Notes: generated by a model not told the origin, from the letters alone. Positions 1-5,776 are shown, numbered from the stretch's first letter. The stretch is 5,776 bases of DNA from UBA4615 sp044359175 (GCA_044359175.1 JBIKMO010000274.1:1-5776), one strand, 5' to 3'. Program-made: numbers and translations.

Positions 1-571
1 ACGAGTCGGTGGGCGTGGCCCTGAACGCCGAGCTGTGGTCGCCGGACACCGGCGCGTGGTCGGTGCTCTCGGGCGGCCAGGTGCCGCGCCTGTACCACTC
101 GATCGCACTGCTGCTGCCCGACGGTTCGGTGCTGGTGGGCGCGGGTGGCGCGCCCGGCCCGCTGGTGAACACGAATGCGGAGCTGTTCTTTCCGCCGTAC
201 CTGTTCGAGGACGGGGGCCGGTGGGCGGCGCGGCCGCGGATCACGAGCGCCACGCCGGTGGCCGATCCGGGCGGCGAGGTGACCGTGCAGGTGGACCACG
301 CTCGCGCGGTGACGCGACTGACGCTGGTGAAGTTCGGCGCGGTGACGCACCAGGTGAACTTCGAGCAGCGGTTCGTGGAACTGCCGATCGAGACCTCGGC
401 GGGCGGACGGCTGACGACCCGGTTGCCGAGGAACGCGGGCGACCTGCCGCCGGGGTTCTGGATGCTGTTCGCGCTGGACGACCGGGGCGTGCCGTCGGTG
501 GCGGCCACGCTGCGGGTGAACGTGGCGGCCGACCCGGGGCTGGACACCGACTGGACGCCGACCTTCGGCGG
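1..571 (+). repeat. Left copy of a ~0.57-kb near-identical direct repeat inside paralogous oxidase genes
   Basis: Bases 1-571 align without gaps to 4053-4623 (constant offset 4052). By hand count there are 13 mismatches in the first 545 bases, at 107, 200, 243, 244, 247, 248, 249, 251, 296, 300, 302, 305 and 533. Three more fall at 546, 547 and 550. Bases 306-532 are identical throughout, third codon positions included. Similarity drops sharply after 571. The left edge is unknown because the window starts inside the repeat. Confidence 0.93.
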
Positions 572-1298
572 CACGGTGCGGGTCGGCGGCGACGCCTTCA
601 CGCTGCGCTGCGAGGCCGACGAGGTGATGGCCGGCGTGCGCGGCGAGCTCGGCAGCCGTGACGGCCGCACCGTGATCGGCCGCATCGGTCCGGTGTGCGT
701 GCGGCACGACGGGGCCGGCCGCTGGTTCGGGACGCCCGTGGCGCGAGGCGCGGTCGGCGGCGGCGGCGGCGGCGCGTTCGAGCGGACGTGCCCGTCGGGG
801 CACGCGGTGACCGCGATCGCGGGGCGATCGGGCGAGGAGGTGGACCAGCTCGCGCTCACCTGCCGGCCGCTGGCGGCCGGCGGCCGGGTCGCGGGCGCGA
901 CCGTCGCGCTCGACGCCGCGGGCGGCATCGGCGGGCGCACCGAAGCCCCGCTGACCTGCGGCGACGCCAAGCCGGCCAACGGCCTGTACGGCCGCGCCTC
1001 CTACGCGCTGCAGAACGTGGGCCTGCTCTGCGGCGCGGCCCCGGGCACGCCGGTGCCGGCCCCCACGCCCACCCCCACGCCCACCCCCACGCCCACCCCC
1101 ACGCCCACCCCTGCGCCCACCCCTGCGCCCACCCCTGCGCCCACCCCCGCGCCCGCGCCCGCCCCCGCGCCCACCCCCGCGCCCACCCCCGCGCCCACCC
1201 CCGCGCCCACCCCCGCGCCCGCCCCCGCGCCCGCGCCCGAGCATCAGCCGACGCCGGCGGCGCCGTCGCAGACCCCCACTCGGACGGCCGCCTGCTGA
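1..1298 (+). CDS. Copper radical oxidase (glyoxal/galactose oxidase-like), 3' part only
   Basis: This is the C-terminal part (about 431 codons) of an extracellular oxidase of the copper radical family, which oxidises alcohols or aldehydes with O2 and releases H2O2. The gene enters from the left; reading starts in frame at base 3 and ends at TGA 1296-1298. The frame matches residue 367 onward of the complete paralogue at 2957-5272. Visible active-site residues are the axial Tyr and copper His in RLYHS (codons 93-98) and the second copper His in THQVNFEQR (codon 348-350). The order is: last propeller blades, early-set domain (DUF1929-like, about bases 230-530), a three-repeat cysteine domain (about 590-1040) and a Pro-Thr/Pro-Ala tail (1053-1238). 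The last residue is Cys. The cross-link Cys and Tyr would lie outside the window. The substrate cannot be read from sequence. A GTG at base 9 is not a true start, because homology continues upstream of it. Confidence 0.85.
   Translation, partial: ESVGVALNAELWSPDTGAWSVLSGGQVPRLYHSIALLLPDGSVLVGAGGAPGPLVNTNAELFFPPYLFEDGGRWAARPRITSATPVADPGGEVTVQVDHARAVTRLTLVKFGAVTHQVNFEQRFVELPIETSAGGRLTTRLPRNAGDLPPGFWMLFALDDRGVPSVAATLRVNVAADPGLDTDWTPTFGGTVRVGGDAFTLRCEADEVMAGVRGELGSRDGRTVIGRIGPVCVRHDGAGRWFGTPVARGAVGGGGGGAFERTCPSGHAVTAIAGRSGEEVDQLALTCRPLAAGGRVAGATVALDAAGGIGGRTEAPLTCGDAKPANGLYGRASYALQNVGLLCGAAPGTPVPAPTPTPTPTPTPTPTPTPAPTPAPTPAPTPAPAPAPAPTPAPTPAPTPAPTPAPAPAPAPEHQPTPAAPSQTPTRTAAC
1053..1238 (+). repeat. 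Coding minisatellite for a Pro-Thr/Pro-Ala tail
   Basis: About 62 codons alternate Pro with Thr, Ala or an occasional Val. The DNA is built from a 12-base unit close to CCCACCCCCRCG. The array moves through three blocks: first units ending in ACG (Pro-Thr-Pro-Thr), then units with CCTGCG (Pro-Thr-Pro-Ala), then units with CCCGCG. Each block is internally more alike than the blocks are to each other, as expected from local expansion by slippage or unequal crossing-over. All units are multiples of three, so copy-number change would keep the frame. Such Pro-rich stretches are known as extended, flexible wall- or matrix-spanning linkers. The paralogue has only a short equivalent. Confidence 0.9.
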
Positions 1299-1307
1299 CC
1301 CGCGGCC

Positions 1308-1354
1308 CGGCCGGCCCCAACGCGCCTGCCCCGCCGGATCGCGCGGGCCGGCCG
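1308..1354. terminator. GC-rich inverted repeat after the first oxidase gene; possible terminator
   Basis: CGGCCGGCCC at 1308-1317 is the exact reverse complement of GGGCCGGCCG at 1345-1354, with a 27-base loop. It starts 10 bases after the stop codon, where a terminator would be expected. There is no T-run after it and the loop is long, so it is not a canonical intrinsic terminator. In DNA this GC-rich, such repeats also arise by chance. The rest of 1299-1551 holds no recognisable gene or promoter. Confidence 0.25.
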
Positions 1355-1551
1355 CCGCCCGCGTGTCCGTGCCGCGTCGCTGCGGTCCCGTTCGTCCGCG
1401 CCCGCCGACCGGGCGGCGTCGCCGCCGAGTGAGCCGTGTCGGCGTTCGTAGCATCGGGGGATCCGGCCCGAGCGGTGCATTCGCATCCCGAGGTCCGCCG
1501 CCCCCGAACCCGACGCCGACGCGCGACCTCAGCCGCTCCGGAACGACCGCC

Positions 1552-2727
1552 TTGATCGACGCCGCGTGGATCTCCGAGCTCGTTCGCTCCGCCGCGATCG
1601 GCGGCGTCGTGTCGGCGGCGGTGGGCATGACGCTGGTGCTCACGCGCCGCCGGCATCTGGCGGTCACCGGCGATGGCGCGGGCCCGTCGCACAAGATCCA
1701 CGCGGTGCGCACCTGCCGGATCGGCGGGATCGCGGTGCTCTCGGGCTTCGGGGTGGCGCTGCTCCACTGGGCCGGGTTCTCGGGCGCGCGCGCGGCCCCC
1801 GACCCGGCGTTCGTCGCGCTGCTGCTGCTCGCGCTGCTGCCGGTGGCGGGCAGCGGCCTCGCCGAGGACCTGACCAAGCGCATCGGTCCGCGCCAGCGGC
1901 TGTTCTGGATCGCGCTGGGCGCCTCGGCGATGGTCGCCTCCGGGCACGTCACCCTGCACTCGGTGGACGTGCCCGCGCTCGATGCGCTGCTCGCGTTCTC
2001 GCCGTTCGCCGCGGTCTTCACGGTGGTGGCGTGCACCGGCGCGACCAACGCGTTCAACCTGGTCGACGGACTCGACGGGCTGCTCGCCGGCGTGGCGCTG
2101 ATCACGCTCGCGGCGATCGGCTGCGTCGCGGCGCGCGTCGGCGATGCGACCGTGCTCGGCATCGCCGCGCTGCTCGCGGCGGCCATCGTCGGCTGGCTGC
2201 CGTTCAATTGGCCGCGGGCCCGCCTGTTCAGCGGCGACGGCGGCGCGTATGCGATCGGGTTCGTGATCGCGGTGCTGCTGCTGGTGCTGGTGCAGCGCAA
2301 TCCGCAGGTGAGCCCGTGGTTCGGGCTGACCGCGGCCGCGCTGCCGGTGTGGGAGACGCTCCACAGCATGTGGCGGCGCCGCAGCGACGGCCGCGACGCG
2401 ATGCAGGCCGACCAGGGACACCTGCACCAGCTGGTGCGCCTGCGCGTGCACTGGTCGCTCACCTACCGCGCGCTTCGCTCCGACGGCGTGTGGTCGCCGC
2501 ACTGGACGCCGGGTCACGGGCCGCCGCCGCCGGTGCCCGCACCGAACGGCGCATGCAGCCCGCTGCTGTGGGCGCTGCACGCGGCGGTCGTGGTGCCGGG
2601 CGTGGTGTGGTTCGACGACACCGGCGCGTCCATCCTGCTGTTCGCAGGCTTCGCGACGGTCTACGTGCTGCTTCACCGCAGGCTGTCGCGCTCGCGGATC
2701 AAGTACCTGCCCGCGCTCGCGCGCTGA
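1552..2727 (+). CDS. WecA/MraY-like polyprenyl-phosphate sugar-1-phosphate transferase (glycosyltransferase family 4)
   Basis: This integral inner-membrane enzyme is predicted to move a sugar-1-phosphate (often GlcNAc-1-P in this family) from a UDP-sugar to undecaprenyl phosphate, the first step of a lipid-linked glycan. From a TTG start it is 391 residues with about 11 hydrophobic segments. Motifs in order are SHKIHAVRTCRIGG (46-59), GLAEDLTKR (102-110, the acidic pair), NAFNLVDGLDG (166-176, catalytic Asp region), GDGGAY (228-233) and the His motif DQGHLH (287-292). All hallmark motifs of the family are intact. TTG 1552 was chosen because it gives a full first membrane segment; ATG 1627 would remove most of it, and GTG 1363 would add 63 Arg/Pro-rich residues unlike the family. 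The ribosome site is weak. A Pro-rich loop (about 314-332) precedes the last two helices. It lies between two oxidase genes on the same strand, but with gaps above 220 bp, so co-transcription is uncertain. The sugar specificity is unknown. Confidence 0.85.
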   Translation: MIDAAWISELVRSAAIGGVVSAAVGMTLVLTRRRHLAVTGDGAGPSHKIHAVRTCRIGGIAVLSGFGVALLHWAGFSGARAAPDPAFVALLLLALLPVAGSGLAEDLTKRIGPRQRLFWIALGASAMVASGHVTLHSVDVPALDALLAFSPFAAVFTVVACTGATNAFNLVDGLDGLLAGVALITLAAIGCVAARVGDATVLGIAALLAAAIVGWLPFNWPRARLFSGDGGAYAIGFVIAVLLLVLVQRNPQVSPWFGLTAAALPVWETLHSMWRRRSDGRDAMQADQGHLHQLVRLRVHWSLTYRALRSDGVWSPHWTPGHGPPPPVPAPNGACSPLLWALHAAVVVPGVVWFDDTGASILLFAGFATVYVLLHRRLSRSRIKYLPALAR

Positions 2728-2768
2728 CCGGGTAGGGCGGTCCGCGCCGCGGCCGCATCGCCGCGCTG

Positions 2769-2784
2769 CGTGACGGATGTCACG
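2769..2784. promoter_or_regulatory. CRP/FNR-family-like palindrome upstream of the second oxidase gene
   Basis: CGTGACGGATGTCACG is a perfect 6-bp inverted repeat with a 4-base spacer. It contains GTGA-N6-TCAC, the core of the CRP-type operator (TGTGA-N6-TCACA), lacking only the outer T/A pair. A TTGACA (2794-2799) lies 9 bases downstream and resembles a sigma-70 -35 box, but no good -10 box follows at 16-18 bp in this GC-rich DNA. The site is about 170 bp before the ATG at 2957, in an otherwise featureless gap. That a CRP-like regulator binds here is inference. Confidence 0.4.
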
Positions 2785-2956
2785 ACGCCCACCTTGACAC
2801 CGGCGCCCCGCGCGCGACCCCCCGGCTGCGCCGGATGCCGTCGCGTCAACACGATGCGCACGGTGGTCCGCGCCTTGCACCCCGCCGCTCGATCCGGCCC
2901 GCCGGTGTCCGTCCGCGTCCTGGACGGCGCGGTCCGGGCCGCAGTCGGGCGGTGGG

Positions 2957-5272
2957 ATGAGGGCGAGGTTCGACGGTCGGTGGGGCGCGGTGCTCGCCGC
3001 AGCGCTGGTCGCGGCGGTGCTGCTGCAGGCCTGCGGTGGCGGTGGCGGTGGCGGCGATGCCACCGCGATCTCGTCGTCGGCCGAAGGGGCCGGGGCGAGC
3101 GGCGCCGGCGCCCCCGGCACCTGCCCGAAGGCGCCCGGTGCGCGGACCACGGTGCCCGCGCTGGGCCTGGGCGAGCCCGAGGCGGACGCGGCCGTGCTCG
3201 GCATGTGGTCGCCGGTGCGCGCGTGGCCGCTGATCCCGATGCACGCGGCGCTCACCCCGGACGGCCGCGTGATGTCCTACGGCACCACGCAGCAGGGCCG
3301 CCAGACCGGCCGCTTCGTGTACTCGGTGTGGGACCCGGCGCTGGGCGGCGGGGCGGACGCTCACCTGGTGCTGCCCAACGCAACCCGGACCGACCTCTTC
3401 TGCAGCGCGCAGATGCTGCTGCCGCAGTCGGGCCGGATGTTCATCCCGGGCGGTGACACCTACGTCGACGGCTCGACCACCAACCTCGGCACGGCCGACA
3501 CCACGGTGTTCGATCCGGCCACCAACGCGCTCACGCAGGGCGCGACGATGTTCCGCGAGCGCTGGTACGGCACGCCGACGATGCTGGTCGACGGCGAGGT
3601 GCTCATCAACGGCGGTTCGGGCGCGGCCCAGGTGAACGCAGACCGTCCCGAGGTGCGGCAGCTCGACGGCACCTTCCGGCTGCTGTCGGCGGTCGACACC
3701 TCGACGATGTCGTTCTACTACCCCCGTGCGTGGACCGCCCGCGACGGGCGCGTGTTCGGCGTCGACACCTTCGGGGCGATGTGGTTCATCGATGCGGCGG
3801 GCGCCGGCCGGCTGTCGCCCGCGGGTCGGCTGCAGCACTTCGGTGCCGGCGACACCGGCTCGGCCGCACTGTTCCGGCCCGGGCGCGTGCTGCTCGCCGG
3901 CGGCGGCGCGACGCGCGCGTCGGTGGTCGACTTCACCGGCCCGCAACCGGTCGAGACCGCGACTGCGCCGCTGTCGGCGGTACGGCATCGCCTCACCCTG
4001 ACCGTGCTGCCCGACGGCCGCGTGCTCGGCACCGGCGGCAGCGGCGTGGAGAACGAGTCGGTGGGCGTGGCCCTGAACGCCGAGCTGTGGTCGCCGGACA
4101 CCGGCGCGTGGTCGGTGCTCTCGGGCGGCCAGGTGCCGCGCCTGTACCACTCGATCGCGCTGCTGCTGCCCGACGGTTCGGTGCTGGTGGGCGCGGGTGG
4201 CGCGCCCGGCCCGCTGGTGAACACGAATGCGGAGCTGTTCTTTCCGCCGTATCTGTTCGAGGACGGGGGCCGGTGGGCGGCGCGGCCGCGGATCGTGACG
4301 TCAACGCCGGTGGCCGATCCGGGCGGCGAGGTGACCGTGCAGGTGGAGCACACACGGGCGGTGACGCGACTGACGCTGGTGAAGTTCGGCGCGGTGACGC
4401 ACCAGGTGAACTTCGAGCAGCGGTTCGTGGAACTGCCGATCGAGACCTCGGCGGGCGGACGGCTGACGACCCGGTTGCCGAGGAACGCGGGCGACCTGCC
4501 GCCGGGGTTCTGGATGCTGTTCGCGCTGGACGACCGGGGCGTGCCGTCGGTGGCGGCCACGCTGCGGGTGAACGTGGCGGCCGATCCGGGGCTGGACGTC
4601 GGCTGGACGCCGACCTTCGGCGGGGCGCTGCGGGCCGCGGGCGACTCCTGGCGGCTGTCCTGCGAGGTCGACGAGGTGATGGCCGGCGTGCACGGCACGC
4701 TCGCCGCCTCGGGGGCCGCGGCCACGGTCGGACGCGTCGGCCCGCTGTGCGTGCGTCGCGATGCGGCCGGCCGCTGGGTCGGCATGCCGGTGGCGCGCGG
4801 GCTCTCCGGCGGGACGGGCGGGACGGGCGGCGTCGCGGCCGGGGCGGCCTTCGAGCGCCGCTGCGAGCCCGGCGAGGCGGTCGTCGGGCTGCGGGGCCGC
4901 GCGGGGGCGGCGATCGACGCGCTGCAGCCCGACTGCCGCCCGCTGTCGCCCGAGGGCCGAACCGCGGGTGCATTGCGAACGCTCGAGGCCGCGGGCGGCG
5001 CCGGCGGTGGGCCGCAGCCGCCGCTCGTGTGCCGCGATGCGCAGCCCGCCGCCGGGCTGTACGGGCGGACCGGCAGCGCGCTGCAGGCGCTGGGACTGCT
5101 GTGCGGGACCGCGGTTGCGAGCGCGCCGCTGCCCCCGCCTGCTCCGACGCCCGCGCCTGCTCCGACGCCCGCGCCTGCTCCCGCCCCGGCGCAGCCCGCC
5201 CCGGCGGGCGGACCTGCGGCCGGTGGGGGTACGGCCGGCGCGGCGGCACCCGCGCGCGGCAGCGGGTGCTGA
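2957..5272 (+). CDS. Copper radical oxidase (glyoxal/galactose oxidase-like), predicted lipoprotein, complete
   Basis: This 771-residue exported enzyme is predicted to oxidise a primary alcohol or aldehyde to the next oxidation state, with H2O2 as by-product. Residues 1-26 form a lipoprotein signal (Arg-rich start, hydrophobic AVLAAALVAAVLL, lipobox LQAC with Cys26), followed by a Gly run. Residues about 75-440 are the Kelch-like propeller and about 443-541 the early-set domain. The expected cofactor residues are present: Cys149 in LFCSAQ and Tyr204 in RWYGTP (the thioether pair), Tyr397-His398 in RLYHS, and His482 in THQVNFEQR. A cysteine-rich domain follows (569-716; pairs Cys569/598, 636/660, 692/716), then a short Pro-Ala-Thr tail ending in Cys771. 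ATG 2957 gives the complete signal peptide; only a weak GGTGGG precedes it. It is a paralogue of the gene at 1-1298, with a near-identical middle section. Relatives include fungal glyoxal oxidase and bacterial GlxA and FbfB, so a morphogenetic or glycan-modifying role is possible. The real substrate is unknown. Confidence 0.9.
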   Translation: MRARFDGRWGAVLAAALVAAVLLQACGGGGGGGDATAISSSAEGAGASGAGAPGTCPKAPGARTTVPALGLGEPEADAAVLGMWSPVRAWPLIPMHAALTPDGRVMSYGTTQQGRQTGRFVYSVWDPALGGGADAHLVLPNATRTDLFCSAQMLLPQSGRMFIPGGDTYVDGSTTNLGTADTTVFDPATNALTQGATMFRERWYGTPTMLVDGEVLINGGSGAAQVNADRPEVRQLDGTFRLLSAVDTSTMSFYYPRAWTARDGRVFGVDTFGAMWFIDAAGAGRLSPAGRLQHFGAGDTGSAALFRPGRVLLAGGGATRASVVDFTGPQPVETATAPLSAVRHRLTLTVLPDGRVLGTGGSGVENESVGVALNAELWSPDTGAWSVLSGGQVPRLYHSIALLLPDGSVLVGAGGAPGPLVNTNAELFFPPYLFEDGGRWAARPRIVTSTPVADPGGEVTVQVEHTRAVTRLTLVKFGAVTHQVNFEQRFVELPIETSAGGRLTTRLPRNAGDLPPGFWMLFALDDRGVPSVAATLRVNVAADPGLDVGWTPTFGGALRAAGDSWRLSCEVDEVMAGVHGTLAASGAAATVGRVGPLCVRRDAAGRWVGMPVARGLSGGTGGTGGVAAGAAFERRCEPGEAVVGLRGRAGAAIDALQPDCRPLSPEGRTAGALRTLEAAGGAGGGPQPPLVCRDAQPAAGLYGRTGSALQALGLLCGTAVASAPLPPPAPTPAPAPTPAPAPAPAQPAPAGGPAAGGGTAGAAAPARGSGC
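3035..3055 (+). repeat. Short GGTGGC repeat coding for the Gly linker after the lipobox Cys
   Basis: Three GGT-GGC units plus one GGC follow directly after the Cys26 codon (3032-3034), giving seven glycines. Such a glycine spacer after the acylated Cys is common in Burkholderiales lipoproteins. The in-frame 6-base unit could vary in number by slippage. Confidence 0.6.
4053..4623 (+). repeat. Right copy of the ~0.57-kb near-identical direct repeat
   Basis: This is the partner of bases 1-571. It covers codons of residues about 366-555 of the complete oxidase: the end of the propeller with the Tyr-His pair, the early-set domain and the second copper His. Sixteen mismatches over 571 bases were counted by eye, ten of them clustered in a 63-base stretch (4295-4357). 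After 4623 the two genes diverge, with gaps needed to align them. Confidence 0.93.
5141..5176 (+). repeat. Two tandem 18-base units in the Pro-Ala tail
   Basis: GCTCCGACGCCCGCGCCT occurs twice in a row, coding Ala-Pro-Thr-Pro-Ala-Pro each time, followed by a partial third unit starting GCTCCCGCC. It is the short counterpart of the long Pro-Thr/Pro-Ala array of the left paralogue but uses a different repeat unit, so the two tails expanded independently. Confidence 0.75.
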
Positions 5273-5288
5273 CCGCGGTCCGACGCCG

Positions 5289-5561
5289 CTACGACGCCTT
5301 CAGCTTGCGCCCGTCGGGCAACGTGACGCTGACCGAGAGCACTTCCATGTCGCGATCGCTGTCGAGGTCGATCGCGATGTCCTCGGGCCGGACGGGAACG
5401 TGCTTGCTCACCGCCTCGAGCACCGCCTGCTTGATCTTCTGCAGCAGCTCGGGGTTCTGCGTTCGGCCGCCCTCGCGGGCGATGATCACCTGCAGCCGCT
5501 CCTTCGCCAGCGACGCGCTGCGAGGCTGACGGCCCAGGATCCGGTCCAGCAACGACATCAT
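5289..5561 (-). CDS. minE: Cell division topological specificity factor MinE
   Basis: MinE stimulates the ATPase of membrane-bound MinD and drives the Min oscillation that keeps the division inhibitor MinC away from mid-cell. The predicted protein is 90 residues, normal for the family. It begins Met-Met-Ser-Leu-Leu-Asp, like the membrane-binding N-terminus of MinE, followed by the MinD-contact helix SASLAKERLQVIIA and a C-terminal dimerisation domain ending VLSVSVTLPDGRKLKAS. The start at 5561 is chosen because GGAGGG lies 7 bases before it. ATG 5558 gives the classic MSLLD start and is equally possible. An upstream in-frame ATG at 5576 overlaps the minD stop (TGATG) but has no ribosome site and would place the Shine-Dalgarno inside the coding region. 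It follows minD in the same operon and converges on the oxidase gene with 16 bp between the stops. Confidence 0.93.
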   Translation of the reverse strand: MMSLLDRILGRQPRSASLAKERLQVIIAREGGRTQNPELLQKIKQAVLEAVSKHVPVRPEDIAIDLDSDRDMEVLSVSVTLPDGRKLKAS

Positions 5562-5568
5562 CGTGAGG

Positions 5569-5574
5569 CCCTCC
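5569..5574 (-). promoter_or_regulatory. Shine-Dalgarno site of minE
   Basis: On the minus strand, GGAGGG lies 2-7 bases downstream of the minD stop codon, 7 bases before the ATG at 5561 and 10 before the ATG at 5558. It decides against the longer ATG at 5576. Confidence 0.65.
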
Positions 5575-5575
5575 A

Positions 5576-5776
5576 TCAGGCCGCGGCGCGGCGGCCGACG
5601 TTGCCGAACAACCGGCGCAGGAACCCCTTGTCCTCTTCGGCGACGAAGCGCAGCGGCACCTGCTTGCCCAGGAATCGGTCGATCGCGTCGCCGTAGGCCT
5701 GCGCCACCTGCGACTGCGCGTCGTGCACCGCGGGCACGCCGGCGTTGGACGACTCGAGCACCCGCTGCGATTCGGG
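5576..5776 (-). CDS. minD: Septum site-determining ATPase MinD, C-terminal part
   Basis: This is the last 66 residues of MinD, the deviant-Walker ATPase that binds the membrane in its ATP form, recruits MinC and is released by MinE. The gene runs off the right edge. The visible part starts PESQRVLESSNAGVPAV, a conserved MinD stretch, and ends in KGFLRRLFGNVGRRAAA, which matches the amphipathic membrane-targeting helix at the C-terminus of MinD. The stop is TGA at 5578-5576, just upstream of minE. The Walker motifs are outside the window. A GTG at 5761 is internal and not the true start. Confidence 0.93.
   Translation of the reverse strand, partial: PESQRVLESSNAGVPAVHDAQSQVAQAYGDAIDRFLGKQVPLRFVAEEDKGFLRRLFGNVGRRAAA

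Noticed and set aside
1056..1238. Possible CRISPR-like array of short repeats.
   Set aside because: The units are contiguous 12-base coding repeats with no spacers and keep a Pro-x reading frame.
1363..1551. Upstream GTG start for the transferase, adding 63 residues.
   Set aside because: The extension is Arg/Pro-rich, hydrophilic and unlike the N-terminus of the family, whose first membrane helix begins soon after the start.
2794..2822. Sigma-70 promoter based on TTGACA at 2794-2799.
   Set aside because: The -35 match is perfect, but the sequence at the proper spacing is C-rich with no -10 resemblance, so it is noted only as context for the palindrome.
856..3255. A 799-codon open frame on the minus strand.
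   Set aside because: It runs antisense to three features with clear homology. Its translation is Arg/Pro/Ala-rich with no motif, and it includes a repeat read from the Pro-Thr minisatellite. Long antisense frames are expected in DNA this GC-rich.
5273..5288. Bidirectional terminator between the convergent oxidase and minE genes.
   Set aside because: The 16-bp gap holds only the short palindrome CCGCGG at most, with no stable hairpin plus T-run.
3730..5529. A 599-codon plus-strand frame overlapping the second oxidase and minE.
   Set aside because: It is Arg/Ala/Gly-rich without domains and is out of frame with the well-supported oxidase; it is a GC shadow.

Overview
The window is very G+C-rich (roughly three quarters by eye, not counted) and densely coding. 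It looks like a chromosomal piece of a Gram-negative proteobacterium, most likely a betaproteobacterium of the Burkholderiales. Three things suggest this: a minD-minE pair in the usual order; a lipoprotein signal ending in Leu-Gln-Ala-Cys followed by a run of glycines, a style common in that order; and a WecA/MraY-type transferase with the GL-x-ED-x-TKR-x-G motif often seen there. The assignment is by motif resemblance only. No phage, transposon, CRISPR or RNA gene was seen.

Layout: bases 1-1298 (+) are the 3' part of a secreted copper radical oxidase (glyoxal/galactose oxidase-like) that enters from the left and ends in a long Pro-Thr/Pro-Ala tail. Bases 1552-2727 (+) encode a polytopic membrane polyprenyl-phosphate sugar-1-phosphate transferase (glycosyltransferase family 4, WecA/MraY-like) that probably starts at TTG. 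Bases 2957-5272 (+) encode a complete second copper radical oxidase, a predicted lipoprotein. Convergent with it, 16 bp away, are minE (5289-5561, -) and the 3' end of minD (5576-5776, -), which set the division site. The two non-coding gaps in the + strand group (1299-1551 and 2728-2956) hold a GC-rich inverted repeat and a CRP/FNR-like palindrome respectively.

The notable feature is the relationship between the two oxidases. They are paralogues in direct orientation, 4,052 bp apart. The DNA for the end of the catalytic propeller and the C-terminal early-set domain is nearly identical (13 mismatches in the first 545 bases, with 227 consecutive bases identical). The downstream cysteine-rich domain and Pro-rich tail have diverged strongly. 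This abrupt change points to recent gene conversion or a partial duplication. All expected copper and radical-cofactor residues are present in the complete copy, and those falling inside the window are present in the partial copy. Both proteins carry an extra C-terminal domain made of three cysteine-bracketed repeats, resembling a beta-prism (jacalin/VMO-I-like) module.

How the genes may work together is inference: the membrane transferase could start an envelope or extracellular glycan on a lipid carrier, and the two envelope or exported oxidases could oxidise that glycan or another alcohol/aldehyde outside the cell, making hydrogen peroxide. The minDE genes are an unrelated neighbouring operon.
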